Part shown: piece by piece, positions 57,901 through 62,326 of the stretch
How the letters are laid out: every line of letters begins with the position of its first letter
Position numbering within the stretch: position 1 is the first letter of the stretch
Assembly: GCA_025618425.1 (NCBI GenBank)
Contig: CM046838.1
Span: 15,835,129 to 15,899,128 of the forward strand
DNA from: Heliocidaris tuberculata
Taxonomy: Eukaryota; Echinodermata; Echinoidea; Camarodonta; Echinometridae
Reading direction: 5' to 3'
DNA length: 64,000 bases
The notes under the pieces: model-generated
Databases searched by the model: none
Told to the model about the DNA's origin: nothing
What the model saw: only the letters and a program-made list of their open reading frames with translations
Program-made: the position numbers and the translations under genes

Positions 57901-60105
57901 GTGTGCCATTATACGTGCTAATCCAAAAAGCATTCAATGAAATACATTGGCAGGTTGGTTTTTAAATTGGAAGAGAAAACATACTTCCTGAGTAACAAAT
58001 TGCGCCTGCATCCTTTGTATGACTGCACGAATAACGTTCCACTCCTCCATAAGTACAGTCTGTTAGGTTATCTTCTGCTCCATTACACCCGACATTCCTA
58101 AGAAGAATACGACCTGTTCCCTGACCAAAACTAGCTGACCTAGGGGAGCCCAAGGCTCCATCAAACCCCAGCATTCTACAAACCACTCTCGCGTCTGTTA
58201 GACCCCAATCATCGTCACATATAGTTCCCCAGGATCCATCTGACATGACCTCTACTCTGCCTTCAGCATCATTGGATCCACCGATCAGACGAACTTGTAA
58301 TGGATTAAGGTGGGCTATGGAAGATCAAAGTAAAATAATAAGTTTGTAGATTTTAAATAACTCTGTGCAGGTTTAGGAAAAAAATAAGAAAATGTTAGGT
58401 AAGACATAGCTACTGTTTTCCATTTTATTTGTTCTTTATTCCGTTCATGAAACCCATCTGAAATACCAAAACCTAAACATATTAATGTACAGAAATAAAT
58501 CCTTACAATCGAAATATACAAGAACGAAAAATATGCATGTATAAAAACGAAAGTCTTCAATTATTTTTATCTTTAAAAAAAATAAAGAAAGAAAAAAAAT
58601 TAAAAACATAAAACAAAGTACATGTACAAGGGAAAACTAGAAGGCGGTGTTACGAATATCATGACAAAAGTGATGTTGAATATTCATATCCATGCGGCTT
58701 ACATGGTCATTTTTTTGTGTGTCTTTGGAGATGGGAGCCATTAAAATACCAATGAAAAAGGGCAAATTTACCATTTGAAAGTCACTTCAAATAGGTGTGC
58801 CATTATACGTGCTAATCCAAAAAGCATTCAATGAAATACATTGGCAGGTTGGTTTTTAAATTGGAAGAGAAAACATACTTCCTGAGTAACAAATTGCGCC
58901 TGCATCCTTTGTATGACTGCACGAATAACGTTCCACTCCTCCATAAGTACAGTCTGTTAGGTTATCTTCTGCTCCATTACACCCGACATTCCTAAGAAGA
59001 ATACGACCTGTTCCCTGACCAAAACTAGCTGACCTAGGGGAGCCCAAGGCTCCATCAAACCCCAGCATTCTACAAACCACTCTCGCGTCTGTTAGACCCC
59101 AATCATCGTCACATATAGTTCCCCAGGATCCATCTGACATGACCTCTACTCTGCCTTCAGCATCATTGGATCCACCGATCAGACGAACTTGTAATGGATT
59201 AAGGTGGGCTATGAAAGATCAAGGTAAAATAATCAGTTTGTAGATTTTAAATAACTCTGTGCAGGTTTAGGAAAAAATTAAGAAAATGCTAAGTAAGACA
59301 TAGCTACTTATTTTCATTTCATTTATTCTTTATTCCGTTCATGAAACCCATCTGAAATACCAAAACGTAAACATATTAATGTACAAAAATAAATCCTTAC
59401 AATCGATATATACAAGAACGAAAAATATACATGTATAAAAACGAAAGTCTTCAGTTATTTTTTATTAAAAAACAAATAAACAAATAAAGAAAAAAATTAA
59501 AAACATAAAACAAAGTACATGTACAAGGGAAAACTAGAAGGGGGTGTTAGGAATATCATGAGAATAGTGATGTTGAATATTCATATCCATGCGGCTTACA
59601 TGGTCATTTTTTTGTGTGTCTTTGGAGATGGGAGCCATTAAAATACCAATGAAAAAGGGCAAATTTACCATTTGAAAGTCACTTCAAATAGGTGTGCCAT
59701 TATACGTGCTAATCCAAAAAGCATTCAATGAAATACATTGGCAGGTTGGTTTTTAAATTGGAAGAGAAAACATACTTCCTGAGTAACAAATTGCGCCTGC
59801 ATCCTTTGTATGACTGCATGGGTAACGTTCAACTCCTCCATAAGTGCAGTCTGTTAGTTTATCTTCTGCTCCATTACACCCGACATTCCTAAGAAGAATA
59901 CGACCTGATCCCTGACCAAAACTAGCTGATCTAGGGGCGCCCAAGGCTCCATCAAACCCCAGCATTCTACAAACCACTCTCGCGTCTGTTAGACCCCAAC
60001 CATCGTCACATATAGTTCCCCAGGATCCATCTGACATGACCTCTACTCTGCCTTCAGCATCATTGGATCCACCGATCAGACGAACTTGTAATGGATTAAG
60101 GTGGG
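8777..60105 (-). CDS. giant SRCR receptor gene, 20 SRCR exons plus TM/tail exon
   Basis: Gene model joining D1 (60105-59776) to D20 (12093-11770) and the last exon (9969-8777). It is supported by 21 phase-1-compatible exons, all with an AG acceptor and a GT donor (GTATGT in D1-D19, GTAATA in D20). The product would be a type I membrane protein with at least 20 SRCR domains (about 2,200 residues), one membrane helix and a tyrosine-rich cytoplasmic tail. Each typical domain has six cysteines in one exon, the group A cysteine count with a group B-like one-exon structure. Sequons NGS, NGT and NLT recur in most domains. The signal-peptide exon is missing from the model and probably lies to the right. 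SRCR receptors bind microbial or endogenous ligands; the ligand here is unknown. Splitting into two genes is possible, but there is only one TM exon. Confidence 0.75.
10057..11394. mobile_element. TA-flanked MITE, copy 1, interrupted by another MITE
   Basis: Terminal repeats AACACAACAAAAAAAGTAAC at the left and the complement of AACACAACAAAAAAGTAACT at the right, flanked by TA at 10055-10056 and 11395-11396 (Tc1/mariner-type duplication). Inner arms also pair (TTGGCAAGAGT/ACTCCTGCCAAG; AAATGAGATTGA/TCAATCTCATTT). It lies in the last intron of the SRCR gene. A 586-bp foldback splits it at 10151-10736; the other copy (15968-16654) lacks that insertion. No transposase is present. Confidence 0.85.
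10151..10736. mobile_element. TTAA-flanked foldback MITE nested in the TA MITE
   Basis: The element begins AGGAGAATGAAACC and ends TTTTCATTCTCCT, with arms of about 250 bp that pair (for example TTACTTTCTATGGTGATCCTC against GAGGATCGCCATAGAAAGTAA). Exact TTAA at 10147-10150 and 10737-10740. The uninterrupted copy at 16050 reads CTAACCTTATTGAC where this copy reads TTAA, element, TTAACCTTATTGAC, which gives the empty site directly. This is piggyBac-like target choice, with no ORF for a transposase. Confidence 0.9.
11770..12093 (-). CDS. SRCR exon D20 (membrane-proximal domain)
   Basis: Domain core runs [60 protein letters not shown] and HSCTHKEDASVICR, with six cysteines. It is the most diverged SRCR of the array and the only one with a GTAATA donor (11769-11764). 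Two acceptors 15 nt apart, both TTTCAG and both phase 1, give starts at 12093 or 12078, so the domain could gain or lose five residues (LSVSV region) without a frame change. It splices to the TM exon. Confidence 0.88.
12094..13252 (-). other. intron D19-D20
   Basis: 1,159 bp without recognisable repeats apart from a C-run at about 13010-13019. It lacks the shared intron unit seen from D16 upward. Confidence 0.6.
13253..13573 (-). CDS. SRCR exon D19
   Basis: 321-bp exon, acceptor CCTCAAG, donor GTATGT. It encodes PFQVRLANGSNDAEGRVEVM, then [20 protein letters not shown] and domain-ending AGAICSFG. Six cysteines. It differs from the D1-D17 consensus by an EVLAAP segment, a HSLLTRVSC region (instead of RILLRNVGC) and a CLHAGVGRFHC segment. 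Confidence 0.9.
13574..14609 (-). other. intron D18-D19 with a LINE-type 3' tail
   Basis: A stretch ending in AATAAATCAAATCAAATCAA at about 13719-13738 resembles the 3' end of the LINE at 54-56 kb, which also ends in ATCAA repeats. A poly-G run occurs at 13884-13896. Nothing else recognised. Confidence 0.5.
14610..14939 (-). CDS. SRCR exon D18
   Basis: 330-bp exon, acceptor CTTGCAG, donor GTATGT. It begins NPLQVRLTGGS and keeps six cysteines, but has unusual residues: CDGSWDL instead of CDDGWDL, LEFDGAL, and DCGYSEYAGTIC near the end. Sequence is intermediate between the diverged D19/D20 and the homogeneous D1-D17. Confidence 0.9.
14940..16696 (-). other. intron D17-D18 carrying a MITE
   Basis: 1,757 bp, of which 15968-16654 is a MITE. 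The sequence at 15860-15967 and from 16655 matches the shared intron unit (CATTCAATGAAATA, then CATTGTCA...TTGGTGGTTAAATGGG), so the empty site is visible in sister introns. Confidence 0.65.
15968..16654. mobile_element. TA-flanked MITE, copy 2 (uninterrupted)
   Basis: 687-bp relative of the element at 10057-11394, with ends AAGCTACAAAAAAGTAACTC and the complement of AACACAACAAAAAAGGTAAC, flanked by TA at 15966-15967 and 16655-16656. Sister introns read AATGAAATACATTGTCAGG without the element, which confirms TA as the target. Confidence 0.85.
16697..17026 (-). CDS. SRCR exon D17
   Basis: Acceptor CTACAG, donor GTATGT. It encodes HLDPFQVRLIGGS, then NNGSWGTICDDGWDLRDARV, VVCRTLGFDGALDAPGSARF and GCNGTEDNLTDC, with a distinctive HYGGIGGYSC segment (the others read TYGGIERYSC). 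Six cysteines and three sequons (NGS, NGT, NLT). It is the first exon, going leftward, of the homogeneous D1-D17 block. Confidence 0.93.
17939..18268 (-). CDS. SRCR exon D16
   Basis: Encodes the same residues as D14 (offset 2,419 bp). Features are APRSATYGQGSG, TENKLRDC (the NLT sequon is lost) and ERYSCNHTRD. Preceded by HLDPFHVRLIGGS, with FHV instead of FQV. Donor GTATGT, acceptor CTACAG. Confidence 0.93.
19148..19477 (-). CDS. SRCR exon D15
   Basis: Encodes the same residues as D13. Features are APGSAMFGHGSGRVLL (His where most have Gln) and TEDKLTGC, which lacks the NLT sequon. Six cysteines; donor GTATGT. Confidence 0.93.
20358..20687 (-). CDS. SRCR exon D14
   Basis: Protein identical to D16; the DNA lines match over the exon and its flanks. 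Part of the recent 2.42-kb tandem duplication. Confidence 0.93.
21567..21896 (-). CDS. SRCR exon D13
   Basis: Protein identical to D15, 2,419 bp away. The flanking introns differ mainly in homopolymer length. Confidence 0.93.
22781..23110 (-). CDS. SRCR exon D12
   Basis: Begins QLDPFHVRLIGGS (Gln from the CAGCTTGATCC start; the others have His) and has NNGSLGTICDDGW, with Leu replacing the conserved Trp. APGSARFGQGSGRIFL and DNLTDC are present. Six cysteines. Confidence 0.92.
23995..24324 (-). CDS. SRCR exon D11
   Basis: Begins RLNPFQVRLIGGS and has NNESWGTICDDGW (the NGS sequon is lost by Gly to Glu) and TEDDLTDC. Acceptor TTATACAG. The reading frame stays open 91 bp upstream into the intron and looks like a hydrophobic leader, but the acceptor places that outside the exon. 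Confidence 0.92.
25148..25477 (-). CDS. SRCR exon D10
   Basis: Begins HPNPFQVRLIGGS, with IYDGSWRTVCDDGW (Arg for Gly), TEYNLTDCTIGRVERSSC and DAGATCYSG. Its 335-bp downstream intron is the shortest of the array and has lost most of the shared intron unit. Confidence 0.92.
25813..26142 (-). CDS. SRCR exon D9
   Basis: Begins HLNPFQVRLIGGS, with YNKSWGTICDDGW, GFDEALDAATSARFGRGSG and DNLTDC. Six cysteines; acceptor TATAG, donor GTATGT. Confidence 0.92.
26160..26372 (+). mobile_element. LINE 3'-end fragment with GACTGATTGACTGA tail
   Basis: A 3'-UTR-like stretch ending AATTAAATAAAGACTGATTG. A matching stretch (TTTTAATGATGGTTCT ... GAGAATTAAATGAAGACTGA) occurs at 36070-36230 next to D5, at the same place relative to the exon. 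The D9 and D5 units therefore descend from one copy that already held it. Confidence 0.6.
26410..29178 (+). pseudogene. broken CR1/L2-like LINE
   Basis: Reverse-transcriptase remnants in order: GFRQKYST and an FSKAFDIVNHSFLL-like block (26540-26700), a frameshifted GIP-GS block near 26820, LLFADDTNVFLSGKS at 26910-26945, and CSTKILGIYIAESLNLKIHV (27128-27187). After a 1.06-kb insertion come the YANIVWGN and LQKKALRLITKSSYLEQTA blocks (28367-28480). It ends with AATAAAATTGAATTGAATGG at 29162-29181. Several frameshifts are present; no endonuclease domain is seen, so it is 5'-truncated. It lies in the D8-D9 intron, opposite to the gene. Confidence 0.8.
27234..28292. mobile_element. palindromic element inserted in the LINE
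   Basis: 27234-27952 is a 719-bp near-perfect inverted repeat: GCAGGCGTCACACTGTCCCG at the left and its complement at the right, with arms pairing to a centre near 27593. A further 340 bp carries two more partial copies of the end motif (CAGTGTGACGCCAGC, CTGTCCCGACGCCAGCATAA). The LINE frame breaks at CTAATG (27229-27234) and resumes at CTGTACATAAAT (28292), so the whole 1.06 kb is foreign. ATCGTGTGG/TTCGTGAGG motifs recur inside. The mirror ORFs in the arms are not genes. Confidence 0.85.
29953..30282 (-). CDS. SRCR exon D8
   Basis: Begins [20 protein letters not shown] (VHL where most read VRL). It then has APRSATFGQGPG, DNLTDC and HTMDAGANCYSG, the only AGANC variant. Its 5' two thirds match D6 and D7 closely; the 3' part differs. 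Acceptor TATATAG, donor GTATGT. Confidence 0.92.
31853..32182 (-). CDS. SRCR exon D7
   Basis: Protein identical to D6. It has [43 protein letters not shown] and SHKRDAGAIC. Confidence 0.93.
33756..34085 (-). CDS. SRCR exon D6
   Basis: Differs from D7 only by GRVEIMNNG against GRVEVMNNG in the residues read. Offset from D7 is 1,903 bp. Confidence 0.93.
35661..35990 (-). CDS. SRCR exon D5
   Basis: Begins RLNPFQVRLIGGSND, with MYDGSWGTICDDGW, CRMLEFDGALDAPRSARF and TEDKLIDC. Six cysteines. Its upstream intron is the 21.1-kb one. Confidence 0.92.
36420..37370. other. AT-rich and purine-rich sequence in the insertion
   Basis: Repeated AATAAATTTTCACAT and AAACAAAATTGCAAAT phrases (36530-36800), a G-run, a polypurine tract (36955-37020) and C-runs at 37111-37118 and 37168-37185. 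The ORFs here are low-complexity. Confidence 0.5.
37400..40140 (-). pseudogene. L1/Tx1-type LINE relic: reverse transcriptase to C-terminus
   Basis: On the minus strand, 40128-39931 reads KCNKSLGNGGLRVKFYVTFW, followed by ITTLIQNEGKDQLRI and NYRPISLLN near 39880, the RT entry motifs of the L1/Tx1 lineage. Near 37480-37560 is the C-terminal HLFFLCEKE knuckle. Many frameshifts. The missing 5' parts of the same element lie at 48400-48800 and 51110-51250, separated by later insertions. Confidence 0.7.
38840..39120. mobile_element. TGCA-flanked MITE with G/C runs
   Basis: Ends TGGCCGTCGCC and GGTGACGGCAC are inverted with two mismatches, flanked by TGCA at 38836-38839 and 39121-39124. It contains long G, C and T runs. 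A related start (CATGGCGGTCGCCGGGG) occurs at 40951. Overlapping ORFs are low-complexity. Confidence 0.65.
40438..42985. other. 2.5-kb insertion separating two arm blocks
   Basis: The sequence GAATTTCATTTC...TATAATATAGTAGACC is contiguous (as complement) at 47380-47430 but split here at 40437 and 42985. The content includes a GC-richer stretch with no known protein match, G-runs at 40963-40983, 41148-41159 and 41439-41450, and the small element at 41903-42049. No gene recognised. Confidence 0.5.
41903..42049. repeat. telomere-like TTAGGG tract inside inverted ends
   Basis: TTGCGACAGCCACCC at the left and its complement (GGGTGGCTGTCGCAT) at the right bracket 41941-42017, an irregular mix of TTAGGG, TTTAGGG and TTAGAG. 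Confidence 0.75.
42951..42988. other. strong hairpin GCCCGTGGA/TCCACGGGC
   Basis: Nine perfect base pairs around a TG centre, with an outer CTAGC/GCTAG pairing. It sits directly at the boundary between the 2.5-kb insertion and the split arm. Confidence 0.7.
43058..44141. mobile_element. TA-flanked foldback element rich in TTTAAACAAC
   Basis: 1,084 bp starting CACAGTAAAAAATATTTTAA and ending TTTTAAACAGCGTTTTCCTG TG, flanked by TA at 43056-43057 and 44142-44143. The uninterrupted relative at 47325-47345 reads TTCTATA without it (as complement). About 20 copies of (G)TTTAAACAAC fill both arms; the inner part contains a second inverted pair (43545-43600 with 43838-43890). No ORF for a transposase. 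Confidence 0.8.
44375..45193. mobile_element. subterminal-repeat element, partial copy A
   Basis: Ends at 45193 with GGCCGGGAAAACA, the complement of the family start AGGTTTTCC. It shares the GAGACTACATCTTTTTTATC-to-GCTAAATTGAATG arm with 47740-48390 and in inverted form with 48820-49290. Confidence 0.6.
45474..46674. mobile_element. 1.2-kb insertion with ATTAT duplication
   Basis: Interrupts the arm of copy B: ATTAT at 45469-45473 and again at 46675-46679, where the relative at 49170-49190 has a single TGTATTATGTG. Ends resemble each other inverted (GAAAACCGCC.TCAT and GAAAATCTGCGCTCAT). Content not recognised. Confidence 0.55.
46989..47112. repeat. (TA)n microsatellite
   Basis: Alternating AT with short interruptions, at the same position relative to the arm as the run at 50246-50295. 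Confidence 0.9.
48400..48800 (-). pseudogene. L1/Tx1-type LINE relic: linker between endonuclease and RT
   Basis: The minus strand from 48587 reads FWDFMKLEIIQFTRKYSRKK and then an E/K-rich coiled segment, matching the W-D-x-x-K-x-x-I-R-x-x-T...Y-S-K-x-x-A pattern between the endonuclease and RT of L1/Tx1 LINEs. It is stranded between copies B and C of the subterminal-repeat elements. Confidence 0.55.
49644..49716 (+). tRNA. tRNA-like sequence (anticodon ACA), probably a SINE head
   Basis: Folds as a cloverleaf: acceptor GCCTCCG/CGGAGAC with one C-A mismatch, D-arm with TGGTCTAGTGG (A box), anticodon stem TTGGC/GCCAA with loop GTACAGT, T-arm CCGGG-TTCGACT-CCCGG (B box GGTTCGACTCC). The anticodon would be ACA (Cys, UGU), which is not the usual GCA, so a tRNA pseudogene or SINE promoter is more likely than a working tRNA. 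Confidence 0.55.
50064..50136 (+). tRNA. second copy of the tRNA-like sequence
   Basis: Identical to the sequence at 49644-49716, 420 bp away, as part of the tandem duplication. Confidence 0.55.
50246..50295. repeat. (TA)n microsatellite
   Basis: Uninterrupted alternating AT. Confidence 0.95.
51110..51250 (-). pseudogene. L1/Tx1-type LINE relic: endonuclease end
   Basis: The minus strand reads INLIDIWRTRNGVKRQFASG, then QPLVQSRLDYWFIT, which matches the D-x-W-R...S-R-L-D-Y-W end of the APE-type endonuclease domain. It is the most upstream surviving part of the LINE continued at 48800-48400 and 40140-37400. Confidence 0.65.
51306..52476. mobile_element. TIR element with many CACGG/ACGTGA motifs
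   Basis: Terminal inverted repeats of about 36 bp with few mismatches: GCTAGGTTTACATTATGTTC at the left, and GCTAGGCTTACATTATGTTC as complement of the right. The inside is GC-richer than its neighbours and full of TCACGGTT-type motifs on the left half and AACGTGAGAAACGTGA-type motifs on the right half, so the subterminal regions are themselves inverted. A SINE-like insertion lies at its centre. No transposase seen. Confidence 0.75.
51850..52062 (-). mobile_element. 7SL/Alu-like SINE with poly(A)
   Basis: Read on the minus strand: GGGCGTTGTGGCATGCACCT, then GTAATCCAGCTATC, then CAGGTTCGAGACTG, which resemble the Alu domain of 7SL RNA (GTGGC..GCCTGTA.TCC.AGCTA) and the B-box region. The body contains a TTTCGGATGGTGGCGTTAAA GG block and ends in about 35 A (T run at 51870-51904). 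A 10-bp direct repeat ATTGCTATTG at 51840-51849 and 52063-52072 fits a target-site duplication. It could be a retroposed 7SL pseudogene or a tRNA-headed SINE with chance similarity. Confidence 0.5.
52562..53185. other. right terminal part of the 16.8-kb insertion
   Basis: No ORF. AACACCAA motifs at 52952, 53085 (AACACCTAAC) and 53151 are the complement of the TTGGTGTT motifs near the left end. Confidence 0.5.
53660..54074. mobile_element. TAA-flanked MITE (PIF/Harbinger-like)
   Basis: 415 bp with inverted ends AGCCCACCGCACACTATACG (left) and its complement (right), continuing imperfectly to about 40 bp. TAA at 53657-53659 and 54075-54077 is the 3-bp duplication typical of PIF/Harbinger. No ORF. 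Confidence 0.8.
54077..55534 (+). CDS. non-LTR retrotransposon reverse transcriptase (CR1/L2/Jockey group)
   Basis: Open for about 485 codons to a TGA at 55532-55534. Motifs in order: NNYRPISLLTSFSKILEKVV, QFGFREKHNTTHA, FLDFSKAFDTINHEILLHKL, VPQGSLLGPLLFIIYVNDI, and FADDSNLFYS with the two catalytic Asp, then the thumb block TKFLGITIDNKLSWNSHI and the C-terminal LPYLNYGILAWGN and LQKKVLRIICN blocks. No endonuclease or ORF1 is present, so the copy is 5'-truncated at the MITE. No internal stops, hence young or recently constrained. Plus strand, opposite to the host gene. Confidence 0.92.
   Translation, partial: SVSQNLLKSIVDSIADPLLYIFNLSLKSGQVPAKMKIAEVIPLFKKGDNLSVNNYRPISLLTSFSKILEKVVYVRTIAFLKKYNIISDSQFGFREKHNTTHAILTLIDQISSSFDKSNHTVGMFLDFSKAFDTINHEILLHKLAYYGIRGNALKWFKSYLSGRVQFVSVNNSDSSTKPVNCGVPQGSLLGPLLFIIYVNDIKRSSDILSFILFADDSNLFYSHHNPIELVTVLNAELKKVTDWIKANKLSLNLQKTNYMLFSNSLSHLSDQIIFDNTVIKEVKTTKFLGITIDNKLSWNSHIDNTCKTISRNIGVIHQLKHVLPLSALLMLYSTLILPYLNYGILAWGNAARSRLDKILLLQKKVLRIICNTSYRAHTDILFRQNRILIIHDLYRFQLYQFMYNLDRNNMPFVLKQLFAKNSTLHRYYTRQANDYHLPKTRTAFASKTIFFNGPKYWNSLEQNLKLTPNLSRFKYLVKKHLTDLY
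55535..56017 (+). mobile_element. 3' UTR and tail of the LINE
   Basis: AT-rich UTR with a hairpin at 55834-55877 (GGGGGTCTAC/GTAGATCCC with inner AAGCT/AGCTT), ending AATAAAATAAAATCAAATCA as a short tandem tail typical of CR1/L2. Confidence 0.8.
56018..56810. other. no recognisable feature
   Basis: Sequence between the LINE tail and the outer repeat, with an A-run at 56462-56480. No convincing ORF. Confidence 0.4.
57091..57420 (-). CDS. SRCR exon D4
   Basis: Begins HLNPLQVRLIGGS, with SNGSWGTICDDDWGLRDARV, CRMLEFDGALRATKSARF, GCNGAEDNLTNC and VERYSC. D1-D4 form a subfamily (DDWGL, NGAED, GGVERY); the NGT sequon is lost here because NGA replaces it. Donor GTATGT. Confidence 0.92.
57985..58314 (-). 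CDS. SRCR exon D3
   Basis: Protein identical to D2, 894 bp away. It has SDGSWGTICDDDWGLTDARV, GALGSPRSASFGQGTG and DNLTDC. Confidence 0.93.
58879..59208 (-). CDS. SRCR exon D2
   Basis: Copy of D3. The flanking introns (about 565 bp each) differ by a handful of bases, which indicates a very recent duplication or conversion. Confidence 0.93.
59776..60105 (-). CDS. SRCR exon D1 (most upstream found)
   Basis: Close to D2/D3 but with CDDGWGL, GALGAPRSASFGQGSG, DKLTDC and ERYPCSHTKD. No signal peptide precedes it, and its acceptor (CTATAG) shows that at least one more exon lies upstream. Confidence 0.92.
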
Positions 60106-60618
60106 CTATGGAAGATCAAAGTAAAATAATAAGTTTGTAGATTTTAAATAACTCAGTGTAGCTTTAGGAAATTAAGAAAATGCTACGTAAGACCTAGCTG
60201 CTTATTTCCATTTCATTTGCTCATTATTCAGTTCATGAAACCCATCTGAAATACCAAAACGTAAACATATTAATGTATACAAATACATCCCTAGAATTTG
60301 AATATACAACGCAAAATATGAAAGTATAAAAAAGGAACGTCTTCTATCATTTTCAACCAAAACACCCCTCAACGAATGCAGAAAACAATTAAAAAATGAA
60401 ACGAAGTATATGTACCAAAGAAAAACTAGAGGGTGCTGTTAAAAGGAAATTGAAATTGTTTCTTATACTTTCTTACAATACAAATTAATATCAGTGCATA
60501 GTCTAATCATGTCTCGCCTTTTTTTCAAAATGCATTTATCCTTCCCGTCATGACTTTACGCTCTATATGCAACTTACTATAATTATGGTCACTACCCCTG
60601 TAGTATGCACATCGTGTG

Positions 60619-60620
<2 letters not shown>

Positions 60621-60651
<31 letters not shown>

Positions 60652-60668
60652 CTCCTCCTCCTCCTCTC
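60621..60668. repeat. (CT)n / (CTC)n simple repeat
   Basis: CTCTCTCT run passing into CTCCTCCTCCTC. Confidence 0.9.
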
Positions 60669-60870
60669 CACCTCTCCTCTCTTTTTCTTTACTCTTCACA
60701 TATGCAGCAACATTTACTATCCTTGTATTTTTCTCTTCCCTTGCTTTAATTTATGTTGTCTTATATTCTCTTTATTATGTTCACATACTATATACGTGTC
60801 GTAACAAGCTCTGAAATTATGGGTTTATAATTGTATTATTATTCTGCCCCTTTTTGGTAATCTATGTATA

Positions 60871-60873
<3 letters not shown>

Positions 60874-60917
<44 letters not shown>
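60874..60917. repeat. (TA)n microsatellite
   Basis: About 22 TA units in the LINE fragment's UTR. Confidence 0.95.
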
Positions 60918-60921
<4 letters not shown>

Positions 60922-61212
60922 TTTTTTTTGGTCTATATATTTACATGTTAAAAAAAATACGTTTGTCATTATTTCGAGGGATCCGCATACTACAAGCTTT
61001 GCTTTTCAGTGGATCCCTCCATTTCCACAGGTTTAACTTAAAAAAAAAAAAACTATTATACTGGATGTCTATGTATACTTTCTATTTTATCACTTTAAAC
61101 CATGTAAAATGTATTTTGTTATTGAATATTGAATTGTATATTTGATTTCTTGTTAAAATCACTGTTCTGTTGGAAATGAAAATAAAACTGAAACTGAAAC
61201 TGAAACTGAAAC

Positions 61213-62300
61213 GAATATCACGATAATCATTGATGTTGAATATTCATATCCATTCGGCTTTAATACATGGTCATTCTTATTGTGTCTTTGTAGATGGGAG
61301 CCATTAAACTACCACAGAAATATGGTAAAGTTCTACTGATTTGTTTAACTTTTACAACGTTCGAGTGATTTTTTTTCTTTCCCTTTGGATCTTTCGTTTT
61401 GTTTCGGTTCTTTCTTATGTAAGCTGGATTAATTATCATGAAGACGCCTTAATACAATGGGGGCTTTGTCTAAAATCTGGAAATTTCCAAGCCACTTTTG
61501 CATCTCATTGCGTTGTCGAGTACTAAATGTAATGTTTGTCTGCGACTGGTCGACCTTGACTACCCGCGTTCAGCCTAGGGGAGCTGTGCGTGACACATTT
61601 TCTTGTTTGCTGGTCGCAATTAAGCAGTCACGTCATGATGGTCGTCATCGTCTGGACATGTGTCCTTCGTCTTCTCTATGTGTTTGTTTGTTTGTATATG
61701 TACGTGCGTTTATAGTGTGAACCGAGGAGTCATATGTATTCATCTGTATGTCCTACATATTCGAGGACACATGTTTGTAGGAATGTAACAAACCGAGGAT
61801 AATATTTTTTTAAAAATCTGCATCAGGACTTAGTTTTATCAGTAAACATAATGGCCTACAATAACCTACCCCTATATGAAATTGTAAACCGTTTAGAGAA
61901 TTTTGAAATCAAGGACTTGCTCGGTCTGCTTTGAGTCCTTGAAGTGAATGTACAGTTCTTATGTTTGTACTCGGTTTGGTACCGTAGACAAGAGCATACG
62001 GGTGAGGGTTTGTGTGTGTGTGTGTGTGGGTGTGTGTGTGGGTGGGTGTGTCTGCCTAGTACCGTCCTGTTGATTGCAGAAGCCTCCGCCAGATTTCCTG
62101 TATACTGCAGTTTGTGTTTCTAGGCTCATTTTGGATTGTGTTGTGACAGTCGTTTTCGTGAGGTGAGGCTTCGTTGGCCGCATCATGTTTCAAGGTTTAA
62201 ACTGGGGGTGCTGTGAGCAGATTTTTTTTTTAAATTTCACTTGCTTATCTAGGAATTATGGCGCCCGGGGCAAACAATGAAGTAGCGCCCCTACCCCCCC
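61213..62300. other. end of the SRCR repeat array, then unassigned sequence
   Basis: Similarity to the intron unit ends at about 61312 (GGGAGCCATTAAACTACCA); beyond it the sequence is unique. 61500-61740 is GC-richer but shows no convincing exon on either strand. (GT)n lies at 62010-62050. Confidence 0.45.
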
Positions 62301-62326
62301 CCCCCCCAACTTATCCACGTTATTGT

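Larger units (their letters stand above)
57421..60105. repeat. three tandem SRCR units of 894-897 bp
   Basis: Units 57421-58314, 58315-59208 and 59209-60105 align end to end, each one intron plus one exon. Units 1 and 2 are nearly identical; unit 3 is slightly diverged. Confidence 0.9.
60436..61212 (+). mobile_element. LINE 3' fragment with (ACTGAA)n tail
   Basis: Carries the hairpin GAGGGATCC...GGATCCCTC at 60976-61019 and ends AATAAAACTGAAACTGAAAC in hexamer repeats. It splits a copy of the D1-D3 intron unit: GGTGCTGTTA at 60432 and GAATATCACGATAATC at 61213 are contiguous in the sister introns (57752-57775). Confidence 0.75.

Noticed and set aside
61457..61720. Possible first exon or promoter of the SRCR gene in a GC-richer patch
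   Set aside because: The patch lies on the right side of D1, but no minus-strand ORF with a signal peptide and donor could be found.
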